64,000 nt of DNA from Acidobacteriaceae bacterium (GTDB taxonomy: Bacteria; Acidobacteriota; Terriglobia; Terriglobales; Acidobacteriaceae), in NCBI GenBank assembly GCA_021323655.1, contig JAJPKO010000048.1, forward strand, positions 62,001-126,000. Reading direction: 5' to 3'. A program made the translations under genes and the position numbers. Below, in pieces: positions 28,350 through 39,517 of this stretch. Below the pieces are notes generated by a model that was not told the DNA's origin, made no database searches, and worked only from the letters and a program-made list of their open reading frames with translations. Positions within the stretch are counted from its first letter, which is position 1, and every line of letters begins with the position of its first letter.

Positions 28350-30209
28350 ATGAACACACATCTGAAGGTGCTGGCAAGCCTTGCGCTTGCGTCGGCGCTA
28401 GTTGCGGGTCATGCCCAGACTGCTACTTCGAAGAAGATCCACCGGGCGAAAAAGGCCGTCGCGGCAAAGCCCTCGGTGGAGTCGCAGATTGAATCGCTGC
28501 GGCGGGAGATGAATTCCCAGATTCAACAGTTGAAAGAGCAGCTTGCCGACCGCGATGCGCAATTGAAGCAGGCGCAGGACGCCGCTGCCCAGGCGCAGGC
28601 CGCAGCCACACAGGCAGAGCAGGCGGCACAATCACAGCAGGCCGCCGTGACGGAAAATACCCAGGCCGTCAACACTCTGCAAGGCTCGGTTGCCGACCTC
28701 AAAGGCAATACGCAGTCCATCGCCACTACCATCCAGGACCAGCAGACGCAGATCAAAAAGCAGATCGAGAACCCCGACGCGCTGCACTATAAAGGAATCA
28801 CGCTTTCTCCGCAGGGCAGCTTTATTGAAGCCGCGACGGTCTACCGCAATCGCGCTCTCGGTGCGGACATCAACACGCCCTTCAACTCCATTCCTTATGA
28901 AGGCGCTGACAATGCGAAGATGAGCGAATTCTTCGGCAGCGGACGCCAGTCGCGTCTCGCGTTGACCGCCGAAGGCAAGCTGAATGACTGGACGCTGCGC
29001 GCCTATTATGAAATGGACTGGCTCGGCGCTGGCGTCACCTCAAACAATAACCAGAGCAACAGCTATGTTCTGCGTCAGCGCCAGTTGTGGGCACAGGCCG
29101 AGTCTTCGAATGGCTGGCTCTTTACCGCCGGACAACAATGGTCACTCGCGACACAGAACAAGCAAGGCATCCTGAACAAGACCGAGCTGCTCCCCCAGAC
29201 CATTGATCCACAGTACAATGTCGGCTTTGTGTGGGCGCGTCAGTATGGTGCCCGCGTGGTGAAGAGCTTTTTTGAGAAGCAGTTCTGGGCCGGAATTTCG
29301 GTCGAAAATGCGCAGACGCTAACTCCAAGCTGCCAGGCCTCAACTGGTGGTTCCTGCCCGGTCAACTACCTGATCGGACAGGCCGGAAACGGCGGTGGTC
29401 TCTATAACGGTGGCGGAGCACCGGGCGCCTCCTCTTCTTCGCCGCTTACCACGTATTCTTACAACCTCGCTCCCGACCTTCTTGCTAAGGTTGTTTTCGA
29501 GCCGAAAGGCTGGGGGCACTATGAACTCTTTGGTGTTGCCCGTTTCTTCCGCAACCGCGTATACCCAAACGCCCCTGCTCCAACCAGCACTACGCCAAAT
29601 CCAACTCCTGTGACTGCGACTGGGCAGTATAACGATGCAACTGTAGGCGGCGGCATCGGCGGCAGCTTTTATGTGCCAGCTACAAAATACTTTGACCTTG
29701 GCTTGAGCGGGCTATGGGGCGATGGAGTAGGCCGTTACGGCTCTTCTACACTGCCAGACCTGACCGTGCGTCCGGATGGACAGTTGGCCCTACTCCATGG
29801 CTTCTCCGCTCTGGGCACAGTGGTCTTCCATGCATCGCCACGTCTTGACGTATACTTCCACGGTGGTACGGATTATGCCTTCCGCCGCTACTTTGCTTCC
29901 GGGACTGGAACTGAAGGATATGGGTCTCCTTTCTTAAAAGACAGTGGATGCGCTGTGGAGTTGACTCCGGGGGTTTTGCCGCAGAATGGGTATCAACCCA
30001 CATCACCATCCGGCTGCAGCAGCCCAACCAAAGACGTGCAGGAATTCACCCTCGGCTACTGGTACGACTTCTACAAGGGATCGAAAGGCCGCTTCCGTCA
30101 GTCCATCCAGTACAGCTACTTTGAGCGCTATGGCTGGAATGGCGTAGGTGGCATACCCAAGGGCAATGACAATATCCTTGAGACTTCGTTCCGCTACTAC
30201 ATGCCATAA
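28350..30209 (+). CDS. Outer membrane porin with N-terminal coiled coil
   Basis: 619 aa. Signal peptide MNTHLKVLASLALASALVAGHAQ is followed by a basic stretch and a long coiled coil (about residues 40-130, IESLRREMNSQIQQLKEQL then Ala/Gln heptads), then a beta-barrel rich in aromatic residues and Gly/Asn turns to the terminal aromatic-rich strand ETSFRYYMP. The architecture resembles porins anchored to peptidoglycan by an N-terminal coiled coil. The ATG at 28350 has AGAGAGG 4-5 bases upstream, so the longer frame from 28290 is rejected. Substrate unknown. Confidence 0.82.
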   Translation: MNTHLKVLASLALASALVAGHAQTATSKKIHRAKKAVAAKPSVESQIESLRREMNSQIQQLKEQLADRDAQLKQAQDAAAQAQAAATQAEQAAQSQQAAVTENTQAVNTLQGSVADLKGNTQSIATTIQDQQTQIKKQIENPDALHYKGITLSPQGSFIEAATVYRNRALGADINTPFNSIPYEGADNAKMSEFFGSGRQSRLALTAEGKLNDWTLRAYYEMDWLGAGVTSNNNQSNSYVLRQRQLWAQAESSNGWLFTAGQQWSLATQNKQGILNKTELLPQTIDPQYNVGFVWARQYGARVVKSFFEKQFWAGISVENAQTLTPSCQASTGGSCPVNYLIGQAGNGGGLYNGGGAPGASSSSPLTTYSYNLAPDLLAKVVFEPKGWGHYELFGVARFFRNRVYPNAPAPTSTTPNPTPVTATGQYNDATVGGGIGGSFYVPATKYFDLGLSGLWGDGVGRYGSSTLPDLTVRPDGQLALLHGFSALGTVVFHASPRLDVYFHGGTDYAFRRYFASGTGTEGYGSPFLKDSGCAVELTPGVLPQNGYQPTSPSGCSSPTKDVQEFTLGYWYDFYKGSKGRFRQSIQYSYFERYGWNGVGGIPKGNDNILETSFRYYMP

Positions 30210-30231
30210 ACGCTTGCTTCCACCCTCGACA

Positions 30232-30262
30232 AGGGCGCCCTCTGTGGCGCCCTGTTTTGTTT
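30232..30262 (+). terminator. Rho-independent terminator after the porin gene
   Basis: An 8-bp perfect stem AGGGCGCC/GGCGCCCT with loop CTCTGT is followed by GTTTTGTTT, 22 bp after the porin stop codon. Confidence 0.9.
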
Positions 30263-30284
30263 AAGCAGAATTCGCCAGTAGCTT

Positions 30285-32549
<2,265 letters not shown>

Positions 32550-32580
32550 GTAGAAAATTCTCCTTATGGATGTTCAGCAA

Positions 32581-32602
32581 GTATACATATTTGTATACAA
32601 AT
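32581..32602. promoter_or_regulatory. Operator-like GTATAC palindrome
   Basis: ATTTGTATACAAAT (32589-32602) is a perfect 14-bp palindrome, with a second GTATAC at 32581-32586. It lies in the 127-bp gap between the divergent peptidase and GH28 genes. FadR-type GntR regulators of hexuronate use (UxuR/ExuR) bind TNGTATACNA palindromes, which would fit pectin degradation by the adjacent GH28 enzyme. No regulator gene is nearby. Confidence 0.55.
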
Positions 32603-32676
32603 GAACCCAAAGGACAAAACCATCTGTTTTGCGATATCGTTTCCTACGTGGTCAGACCACAAGGAGAACGTACCTG

Positions 32677-34272
32677 ATGCAGAAACCGCGCCGTGACTTC
32701 CTGAAATACGCCACCGTAGGAGCAGCCGGGGCCTTTGTCCCGCTCGGAATCGGAGCGCAGCCCACGCCCTCGGCCCCACCCGTTCATGGAAGCATCTATG
32801 ATGTGCGCGCATTCGGCGCCACAGGCGATGGCCATGCCGTGGATTCCCCGGCGATCAACAAAGCCATTGAAACGGCGGCACTTGCTGGCGGTGGTACCGT
32901 TCTCTTTCCTGCCGGGACATACGCCTCTTTCTCCATTCGCCTGAAGAGCAATATCGCGCTCTATCTTTCGCAGGGCGCAACCATTCTCGCCGCCGAAACT
33001 CCCGCCTCCGGAAACGAAGGCTACGATCCTGCCGAATCCAACGCGCCCTGGGAGAACTACCAGGACTTCGGGCACAATCATTGGCATAACAGCCTCATCT
33101 GGGGTGAGGACCTCCACAATGTGACCATCTGCGGTCCCGGCCTGATCTATGGCAAAGGACTCAGCCGGGGATGGTCTACCGAAGCGCCACTTGCCGAAAG
33201 CCCGCGCGTCGGCAACAAGGCCATCGCGCTCAAGAACTGCTGTAATGTCATCCTGCGCGACTTCTCCATCCTCAAAGGCGGACACTTCGGGATCCTGGCC
33301 ACCGGCGTGGACAACTTCACCATTGACAACCTGAAGATTGACACCAACCGCGACGGCATGGACATTGACTGCTGCAAAAACGTCCGCATCTCAAATTGCA
33401 GCGTTAATTCGCCGTGGGACGACGGCATCTGCCCGAAAAGCTCTTATGCTCTCGGATACGCGCGCGCCACCGAGAATGTGACCATCACCAACTGCTATGT
33501 CACCGCCACCTATGAATTAGGTTCACTCCTCGACGGGACATTCAAAAAATTTCCGCCAACGCAACGCGCTCCTTACACTGGGAGAATTAAATGCGGGACA
33601 GAATCAAACGGCGGTTTTAAAAACATCACCATCTCAAATTGCGTTTTTGAAGGCTGCGGCGGCCTGGCACTGGAAAGCGTGGATGGCGCACTGCTGGAAG
33701 ACATCGCCATCACCAACATCACGATGCGCGACATCAGGAACACGCCTATCTTTGTGCGTCTCGGCAGCCGCATGAGAGGCCCAGCGGGTGTTCCTGTAGG
33801 AAATGCGCGCCGCATTCTCTTCAGTAACATTGTCAGTTACAATTCTGCATCGCACCAGGCCGTGCTCATCAGCGGAATCCCCGGGCACCCCATTGAAGAC
33901 CTGAAATTCAGCAATCTTTATCTGCATCATCAGGGTGGCGGCACTGCGGAGATGGCCGCTCTTCAGGTCCCGGAAAAAGAAAATGGATATCCGGAACCCA
34001 ACATGTTTGGCCCGCTCCCCGCGCACGGCTTCTATCTGCGCCACGTCAACAACGTCGAGCTGACCAACATCGAGATCGCATACGAAAAGCCCGATGCGCG
34101 CCCTGCCTTTGTGCTCGACGATGTTCACGAAGCCGACTTCTTCCGCATCCGGCTGCCAAAGGACGGCCCCAGCTCCACGTTCCGGCTGAACGACGTTTCT
34201 GATTTCCGCATCTTTGGCAGCGCGAAAATTAAAGACAAGAGTGTGGAATCCACACAATCGGAAAGCTTCTAG
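32677..34272 (+). CDS. GH28 polygalacturonase-like enzyme, Tat-exported
   Basis: 531 aa. Twin-arginine signal (KPRRDFLKYATVGAAGAF) targets the periplasm. The right-handed beta-helix begins DVRAFGATGDGHAVDSPAIN and carries GH28 motifs NRDGMDIDC, SPWDDGICPKSS (the Asp pair) and GRIKCGTESNGG (RIK). The usual GHG motif is not evident. The start at 32677 is supported by AAGGAG 10 bases upstream and by the signal; the frame extended to 32629 is rejected. It is likely to hydrolyse galacturonan or rhamnogalacturonan backbones. The promoter region holds a GTATAC palindrome. Confidence 0.9.
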   Translation: MQKPRRDFLKYATVGAAGAFVPLGIGAQPTPSAPPVHGSIYDVRAFGATGDGHAVDSPAINKAIETAALAGGGTVLFPAGTYASFSIRLKSNIALYLSQGATILAAETPASGNEGYDPAESNAPWENYQDFGHNHWHNSLIWGEDLHNVTICGPGLIYGKGLSRGWSTEAPLAESPRVGNKAIALKNCCNVILRDFSILKGGHFGILATGVDNFTIDNLKIDTNRDGMDIDCCKNVRISNCSVNSPWDDGICPKSSYALGYARATENVTITNCYVTATYELGSLLDGTFKKFPPTQRAPYTGRIKCGTESNGGFKNITISNCVFEGCGGLALESVDGALLEDIAITNITMRDIRNTPIFVRLGSRMRGPAGVPVGNARRILFSNIVSYNSASHQAVLISGIPGHPIEDLKFSNLYLHHQGGGTAEMAALQVPEKENGYPEPNMFGPLPAHGFYLRHVNNVELTNIEIAYEKPDARPAFVLDDVHEADFFRIRLPKDGPSSTFRLNDVSDFRIFGSAKIKDKSVESTQSESF

Positions 34273-34304
34273 TGCGGGCCCCTCAGGCCGGAAAAACCAT
34301 CCCC

Positions 34305-34340
34305 GGTGCCCATCCTTATCGCTTGCGAAAGGGTGGGACC
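34305..34340. terminator. Imperfect hairpin between convergent genes
   Basis: GGTGCCCATCCTTATCGC and GCGAAAGGGTGGGACC can pair as a long stem with small bulges between the GH28 stop and the response regulator stop. There is no clear T-run, so it may be a dispersed hairpin rather than a terminator. Confidence 0.4.
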
Positions 34341-34363
34341 TTTGCACCACCAGAATTTTGTCA

Positions 34364-34795
34364 TCAGGCAATCGAGGCAATCGCCGTCGTTTGCTGCTGG
34401 TAGAACGGACGCGGCGTGGCCTTCTTGGGGCCGCGCTTGCGTGCAATCATGACGCGAATGCGTTCCAGCATCTCCAGGGGCGTGCACGCACCTTTCGGCA
34501 GAAAGGCGTCTGCATGGCTGGCGCGGTCAAATGTTTTCACTGTGCCGCTCAGCAGAATCATCGGGACCTCAGGGGCAATGTCTTTCATGCGGCGCACCAA
34601 TTCATTGCCGTCCATCTGCGGCATAATCAGGTCGCTCAACACAAGGTCAACTCCACCGGCGCGGAAAACTTCAAGGGCTTCTTCAGCATTCAGGGCTGTG
34701 ACTACGCGATATCCGCGCGTCTCCAGCATAAATTTGCGGACCGAGAGGGCCTGTTCATTGTCATCAACGCAAAGAATCACTTTTCTGGGCCTCAT
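34364..34795 (-). CDS. Single-domain response regulator (CheY-like)
   Basis: 143 aa: receiver domain only. VILCVDDNEQALSVRKFML has the acidic pair, VDLVLSDLIMPQMDG the phospho-acceptor Asp near residue 54, MILLSGT the conserved Ser/Thr and FLPKG the conserved Lys. A basic tail (ARKRGPKKATPRPFYQQ) follows; there is no output domain. The start at 34795 has AGGA 5 bases upstream. The frame continues upstream for 108 codons, but that part is low-complexity translation of GC-rich DNA and is rejected. No histidine kinase is adjacent. Confidence 0.9.
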   Translation of the reverse strand: MRPRKVILCVDDNEQALSVRKFMLETRGYRVVTALNAEEALEVFRAGGVDLVLSDLIMPQMDGNELVRRMKDIAPEVPMILLSGTVKTFDRASHADAFLPKGACTPLEMLERIRVMIARKRGPKKATPRPFYQQQTTAIASIA

Positions 34796-35325
34796 AACAT
34801 CCTGACTGCTTCGCGAGCATGGCGAAGCGGTTGCGCGGGCGTTCCCGTCCGCGACGTTGTGTTCCGTCCGCGCCCGGAAAAAGACAAAGAGAGGGCGCCC
34901 GCGCGGCGTGGAGGATTTTCCCCCCACGCATCTGCGCGGCGCCGCATCCCCCGCCTCAGTTCGGGGTGCGGTTGGGCCGGAGGTGGACATGGTTGCCAGC
35001 GCAACAACGGAAGCAGCCATCCGCATGCCTGCGCGTTTCCCATGTACGTCTGCGGGAAGATAGCAGGCCCATGCAAAAGCCGCTGCAAGCGCGCATGTGC
35101 CACGCGCTCCGGCCCTCATTCAGTTGTGTGATATAGGCGAAAGTTACATTCAGGATCATTGCTGATTTCTGAACGCTTTCCGAGAGTACGAAGGCCAGCG
35201 CGCCGTGTAAATAGGGAAGATGTAGCGAAAGCGAAGTGAATTTTTTACTGAAGATTCACTGGAATTTGATTTGACCGCTCTGGGCTTGGAGATACGTGTC
35301 CTTTGCCCTGTTGAAAGCATGTGAA
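34796..35325. other. Intergenic, GC-rich, no gene seen
   Basis: 530 bp between two minus-strand genes. 34800-35110 is very GC-rich with open frames on both strands, but none shows a ribosome site or conserved residues. The rest is AT-richer and probably holds the response regulator promoter upstream. Confidence 0.45.
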
Positions 35326-36207
35326 TCATTCAAGGAAAAACCGTCCGTTTGCTACAAAAACAGTGCTGCCTGAAACGCGAACTTCGCTCACCGCGGCGCC
35401 GTCCCATTTTGCCCGCACGCCAATCTCACTCGCGCGCCCCATTTCAATGCCCTGACGGATGTGCAACTGCTCGTCCGATGCCGCAAACTTGTGGGCCACA
35501 AGGTAAGCAATTGCGCATCCAGCAGCGGACCCGGTCGCCGGATCTTCGCCGTTATAAAACTGCATCCGCGCCCGCCACACCTGTTGAAGTTCCGGCGCAA
35601 TGCAGTAGAAAAACTTCGCGTCCGTTTTCTCCAGATATTCATCCGCTGCTGTTGCGGAAATCCGCAGGCGCGACAGCGCCTCCACCGAGCGAAACGGCAC
35701 AATGCAGAACGGCATTCCCGTCGAGACCGTCTGGATTGGCATCGCAGCGGCCAGGTCCTCCACTGGAACGCCGATCGCCAGGGCTACACGCTCGCGTTCA
35801 TGCATCTGTCCGAATACAGGATTGGGCTGGGTCATCTCTCCGTGCTGCAGAGAGGCAAACCGCACCGGCACAGCACCCGCATTCAACTCCAGCGTGACTG
35901 TTTTCCGTCCCGCAAACTCCGGCAGAAACCGCCGGATAAAGCTGGCGGTGCCCAGCGTTGGATGCCCCGCAAAAGGAAGCTCCTCCTGTGTTGTAAAAAT
36001 GCGCACGCGCACGCCGCGAGCGGCTTCTATCTCCGGCGCGCGGCGAATGAGAAATGTGGTTTCAGAAAGGTTGGTTTCCTTCGCCAGTTTTTGCATCTCT
36101 GCCGTGGTCAGACTTCCTGCATCTTCAAAAACAGCAAGCTGGTTGCCTTGCAAGGGAGTGTCCGTAAAAACATCGCAAAGGTGATAGGCAAATTCGCGCA
36201 TGTGCAT
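35326..36207 (-). CDS. PhzF-family isomerase/epimerase
   Basis: 293 aa, the usual length. N-terminal signature YHLCDVFTDTPLQGNQLAVF and the catalytic Glu in ETNLSETTFL (near residue 46), FPFAGHPTLGTA-type motif (here LPFAGHPTLGTASF), and the C-terminal GEDPATGSAAGCAIAYL motif. PhzF-fold enzymes isomerise small acids; outside phenazine clusters their substrates are mostly unknown, and there is no phenazine cluster here. The start is the ATG at 36207, with another Met two codons later. Confidence 0.92.
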   Translation of the reverse strand: MHMREFAYHLCDVFTDTPLQGNQLAVFEDAGSLTTAEMQKLAKETNLSETTFLIRRAPEIEAARGVRVRIFTTQEELPFAGHPTLGTASFIRRFLPEFAGRKTVTLELNAGAVPVRFASLQHGEMTQPNPVFGQMHERERVALAIGVPVEDLAAAMPIQTVSTGMPFCIVPFRSVEALSRLRISATAADEYLEKTDAKFFYCIAPELQQVWRARMQFYNGEDPATGSAAGCAIAYLVAHKFAASDEQLHIRQGIEMGRASEIGVRAKWDGAAVSEVRVSGSTVFVANGRFFLE

Positions 36208-36421
36208 AGCTTACAAGGCAGGTTGGCTTCTGCTCATACCGGGTCAGACTGGGTACCCAAGCTGTGGAAAATTCTTGTCAAGCCCCTGGCCGTCATGCTC
36301 CAGCTACAACTAAAACAAAATAAGCGATTTAGCATTCTGAAATCATCTGCCGAAAATTTCCCCTCCATTTGCTATCCTGAATCTAAGAGCTGAAAGTCGC
36401 CCCGGAAGCTTGCACCAACCA

Positions 36422-36550
36422 ACCCCCTCGTAAGTCATTGAAAACACTAGATCGTACTTAACTCCTGCAGAATGAATAAGATAGCAGGGGATGATCCCCC
36501 GCTAAGTGATTGAAAACAAAGAAACAACCCGGAGGCTAGGAGGAGGGGGG
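36422..36550 (+). repeat. 129-bp dispersed repeat, copy A
   Basis: Between PhzF and uvrC. It contains two 16-mers TAAGTSATTGAAAACA (36431-36446 and 36503-36518, 72 bp apart), a GGGGATGATCCCC near-palindrome between them, and a G-rich end. The reverse complement of 53119-53246 aligns along its whole length. No coding potential. The rest of the 36208-36583 gap shows nothing else convincing. Confidence 0.8.
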
Positions 36551-36583
36551 TAGCTCAGTGATGGTATGGATCGGGGCAGATCG

Positions 36584-38473
36584 CTAGCTGCTCTTCAAAA
36601 CAGGCGGTTCTGTCCCGGAGGGCCCTGCGTGGAAGAACGAGTAGATAGCGTCCGCCGTCTTTTGCGGCACCACAGCCGTCAGGGCTGCAAGATCAGCCTG
36701 AGCAATGCTGCGCATGCTTCCAAAATGCTCCAGCAGACGAATTCGGGTCCGCGCACCTACTCCTGGAATATTCAGCAGCTCTGAATCGCGGTCGCGCATT
36801 TCGCGGCGTTTCCGGTGGTACGCAATGGCAAAGCGGTGGGATTCGTCGCGGATCCGCTGCACCAGATGCAGCACCGGAGAGCGGCGATCCAGCACAACCG
36901 GGTCGTCTTCCTGTCCGTAGAGATAGATAATCTCTTCCCGCTTTGCAATCGAGGCAAGCGGCTGGCTCGTCAGACCAAGTTCTTCGAGCGCGGCAGCAGC
37001 CGCGTGTAGCTGCCCCAGTCCTCCATCAATCAGGATCAGGCTTGGCATCGGCTTGTTCTCCTCTGCCACCCGCTTATAGCGGCGCCTAATCACTTCGCGC
37101 ATGGCCGCAAAGTCATCCACCCCGGAAACGGTCCTGATCTGGAACTTGCGGTAATCGGACTTTTTCATCCCGCCATCTTCCCACACCACCATGGAAGCAA
37201 CGGTTTCCGCACCCTGAATGTGCGAAATATCAAAGCATTCAACGCGGCGCGGCAGCTCCGGAAGGACCAGCACATCCTGCAGCGCCTCCTGAATGGCCTT
37301 CTGGCTGGGCTGCATCACCCGGAAACGCTGGTCATAACTCTGCTTCGCGTTCTGTCCCGCCAGGTCCACCAGCGAGCGCTTCTCTCCGCGCTGCGGTACG
37401 CTGATCTCGATTTTGTGCCCCGCCTGCTGCCCCAGAAGAGTAGCCAGTGCTTCTCGATCAGAAAAATCAACAGGAACAAAAATGCTCCGTGGAACATACT
37501 GCTGGTCAATGTAAAGCTGCTTCAACAGGGCAGAGAAAAAAGCGCCAGCTCCAAAGCTGGTGGGGGAAACTGAGGCGGCTCCGTCCTCCTCTTGTGCAGG
37601 CATCTCCGGCAGCTCTTCCCAGAAAAATTCTCGCCGGTCAACGATCTTTCCCGCACGCATGTGGAACAGGTTGACCGCTATCATGCCATTCTCAAAGTGA
37701 TAGCCAAAGACATCGGCATCATCGCTCTCCGCCGAAGCGATGCGCTGTTTCTCCTGCAACTCTGAGACCGTCCGCAGAAGGTCGCGGTACTTCGCTGCCA
37801 GTTCGTACTGCTCGTTCATGGCAGCGTCGCGCATGCGCTCTTCGATCGAGCGTCCAAGCTCCGCAGCGCGCCCATCCAGAAACATCTGCGTATCGCGCAC
37901 CGCCTCGCGGTATGTCTCGGGCGTGGTCAGGCCTTCCACACAGGGCCCAAGGCAGCGCTTGATGTAGTACTGCAAACAGGGACGCGGATGATAACGCGAG
38001 AGGTCCACCTTGCAGCTGGGAATCAGGAAGCTGCGGTGGATCAGGTCCACAATGCGGTGGGCGAGATTGCCTGGAAAATACGGCCCGTAATACGCGCTGC
38101 CGTCCTTCCGCAGACGCCGCGTGACAAACACCTTCGGATAGCGGTCTGCCAGCGTCAGCTTTACGTATGGATAAGTTTTGTCATCGCGCAGCAGGATATT
38201 GAAGCGTGGTTTGCGCTGCTTGATAAGGTTGTTTTCGAGCGCCAGCGCCTCATGCTCGTTGTCTACCAGAATGTAGTCAAGATCGAAAGCCTCGCGCATC
38301 AGTGAGCCTGTCTTTGCATTTGCTTGCGAGGCTTCTAACAGGTACGACCGAACACGCAAACGGAGGTTCTTGGCTTTGCCTACGTAGATGATCTCCCCAT
38401 CTGCATTCTTGTACAGATACACGCCGGGACGCGTAGGTAAAGTTCGAATTTTCTCCTGTAAATCCACCTGCAT
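36584..38473 (-). CDS. uvrC: Excinuclease ABC subunit C
   Basis: Nucleotide excision repair nuclease. GIY-YIG domain near the N-terminus (RPGVYLYKNADGEIIYVGKAKNLRLRV region), UVR domain around residues 190-230 (RDAAMNEQYELAAKYRD), the RNase H-like C-terminal nuclease with ECFDISHIQG and PSLILIDGGLGQL, and terminal helix-hairpin-helix motifs (IPGVGARTRIRLLEHFGS). The ATG at 38473 gives about 629 aa, close to the family; a GTG start at 38515 would add 14 residues. It cuts DNA on both sides of lesions with UvrB. It stands alone. Confidence 0.97.
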   Translation of the reverse strand: MQVDLQEKIRTLPTRPGVYLYKNADGEIIYVGKAKNLRLRVRSYLLEASQANAKTGSLMREAFDLDYILVDNEHEALALENNLIKQRKPRFNILLRDDKTYPYVKLTLADRYPKVFVTRRLRKDGSAYYGPYFPGNLAHRIVDLIHRSFLIPSCKVDLSRYHPRPCLQYYIKRCLGPCVEGLTTPETYREAVRDTQMFLDGRAAELGRSIEERMRDAAMNEQYELAAKYRDLLRTVSELQEKQRIASAESDDADVFGYHFENGMIAVNLFHMRAGKIVDRREFFWEELPEMPAQEEDGAASVSPTSFGAGAFFSALLKQLYIDQQYVPRSIFVPVDFSDREALATLLGQQAGHKIEISVPQRGEKRSLVDLAGQNAKQSYDQRFRVMQPSQKAIQEALQDVLVLPELPRRVECFDISHIQGAETVASMVVWEDGGMKKSDYRKFQIRTVSGVDDFAAMREVIRRRYKRVAEENKPMPSLILIDGGLGQLHAAAAALEELGLTSQPLASIAKREEIIYLYGQEDDPVVLDRRSPVLHLVQRIRDESHRFAIAYHRKRREMRDRDSELLNIPGVGARTRIRLLEHFGSMRSIAQADLAALTAVVPQKTADAIYSFFHAGPSGTEPPVLKSS

Positions 38474-38694
38474 TAAGTTTACTGTTTCTTCGCTTTTTGC
38501 TGTCCTGAATTGCACGGAACTGCGTAAAAGCTACTCGGTGGACGATCGGGATTGGATACAAAGCGAAGGCATAATTGACTGAAAAATCATCAGGTTATCT
38601 CCTGTTTAGTGTTTGGCACTGGGCTTGCTCGTTTGATTTGCAGAGATAAGGGAGAGGCGTGTGCGTGCTCTCTGGGAATGGAGTGAAAAGCAAA

Positions 38695-39474
38695 ATGACA
38701 AATACAGGAAAAATGACACTTCAAACTGTTTCGGCGCTCGGAGCCCTGTCGCTGCTCTTGGTCACAGGCTGCACTACAAAAAATTATGTCCGCAGCCAGA
38801 CCACACCAGTGATTCAGAAGACCAATGAGCTGGATGATGCGGTTGCCACAAACAATCGCAACCTGCATGACGTAGACCAGCGTGCGCAGGCCGGCATCAC
38901 ACAGGCCCAGAACAGCGCGAACCAGGCGCAGCAGTCCGCTCAGAGTGCTGGCTCTGCTGCATCTCATGCCCAGCAGTCTGCTCAGGAAGCTGTGAACCGC
39001 GTGGACTCGCTCTCCGGAGTTGTCGCGAATCTGGACAACTACAAGCAGGTAGCAGATGTTCAGGTGAATTTTGGCTTTGATAAAGCCGACCTCACCCGTT
39101 CTGCCAAGCAGAAGCTGGACGCTTTCGCCGGGCAGCTGAACGGCCAGAAAACATATATTCTTGCCCTGACAGGCGGCACCGATTCGACCGGGCCTGCCGA
39201 TTACAACTATGCGCTGAGTCAGCGCCGTGCAGAAGCGGTCGTCCAGTACCTTGCTTCGAAGTACAACGTGCCTCCGCATCGCTTTTATCTGATTGGTATT
39301 GGCAAAGATAAAGCGGTGGCCTCAAATAGCACGCCTTCCGGCCGGGCAAAGAACCGCCGCGTGGAAGTACAGCTGCTTTCCAACATGAGCGGCAGCAATG
39401 ACAGCCAGACGGCCCAGGCATCGGGCACCGTCAAACTGCCCCAGGAAGGGCAGGTCAATTCTCCCCAGGAGTAA
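38695..39474 (+). CDS. OmpA-family (Pal-like) lipoprotein
   Basis: 259 aa. Lipoprotein signal ending in LLLVTGC (Cys near residue 26), then an Ala/Gln/Ser-rich coiled coil (residues about 45-130) and an OmpA C-terminal peptidoglycan-binding domain (VNFGFDKADLTRSAKQKLD, then NYALSQRRAEAVVQYL and GRAKNRRVEVQLL). It should tether the outer membrane to peptidoglycan. The start is at 38695, which gives a normal lipoprotein signal; the GTG frame from 38659 is less likely. It is followed by a strong terminator. Confidence 0.87.
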   Translation: MTNTGKMTLQTVSALGALSLLLVTGCTTKNYVRSQTTPVIQKTNELDDAVATNNRNLHDVDQRAQAGITQAQNSANQAQQSAQSAGSAASHAQQSAQEAVNRVDSLSGVVANLDNYKQVADVQVNFGFDKADLTRSAKQKLDAFAGQLNGQKTYILALTGGTDSTGPADYNYALSQRRAEAVVQYLASKYNVPPHRFYLIGIGKDKAVASNSTPSGRAKNRRVEVQLLSNMSGSNDSQTAQASGTVKLPQEGQVNSPQE

Positions 39475-39478
39475 CCAA

Positions 39479-39517
39479 GACGGGCCGGGGAAATTTTCCC
39501 GGCTCGTCCTTTTTTTA
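39479..39517 (+). terminator. Strong intrinsic terminator
   Basis: An 11-bp stem GACGGGCCGGG / CCCGGCTCGTC with one G-U pair is followed by CTTTTTTT, just after the OmpA lipoprotein stop and overlapping the end of the convergent cobA gene. Confidence 0.92.

Noticed and set aside
34796-35119. N-terminal extension of the response regulator frame
   Set aside because: Low-complexity translation of GC-rich DNA without a start signal; the Met at 34795 has a good ribosome site.
36546-36575. GGGGGTAGCTCAGTGATGGTA resembles the first part of a tRNA, next to repeat A
   Set aside because: No D-stem complement, anticodon arm or T arm follows; the nine-base match is likely by chance.
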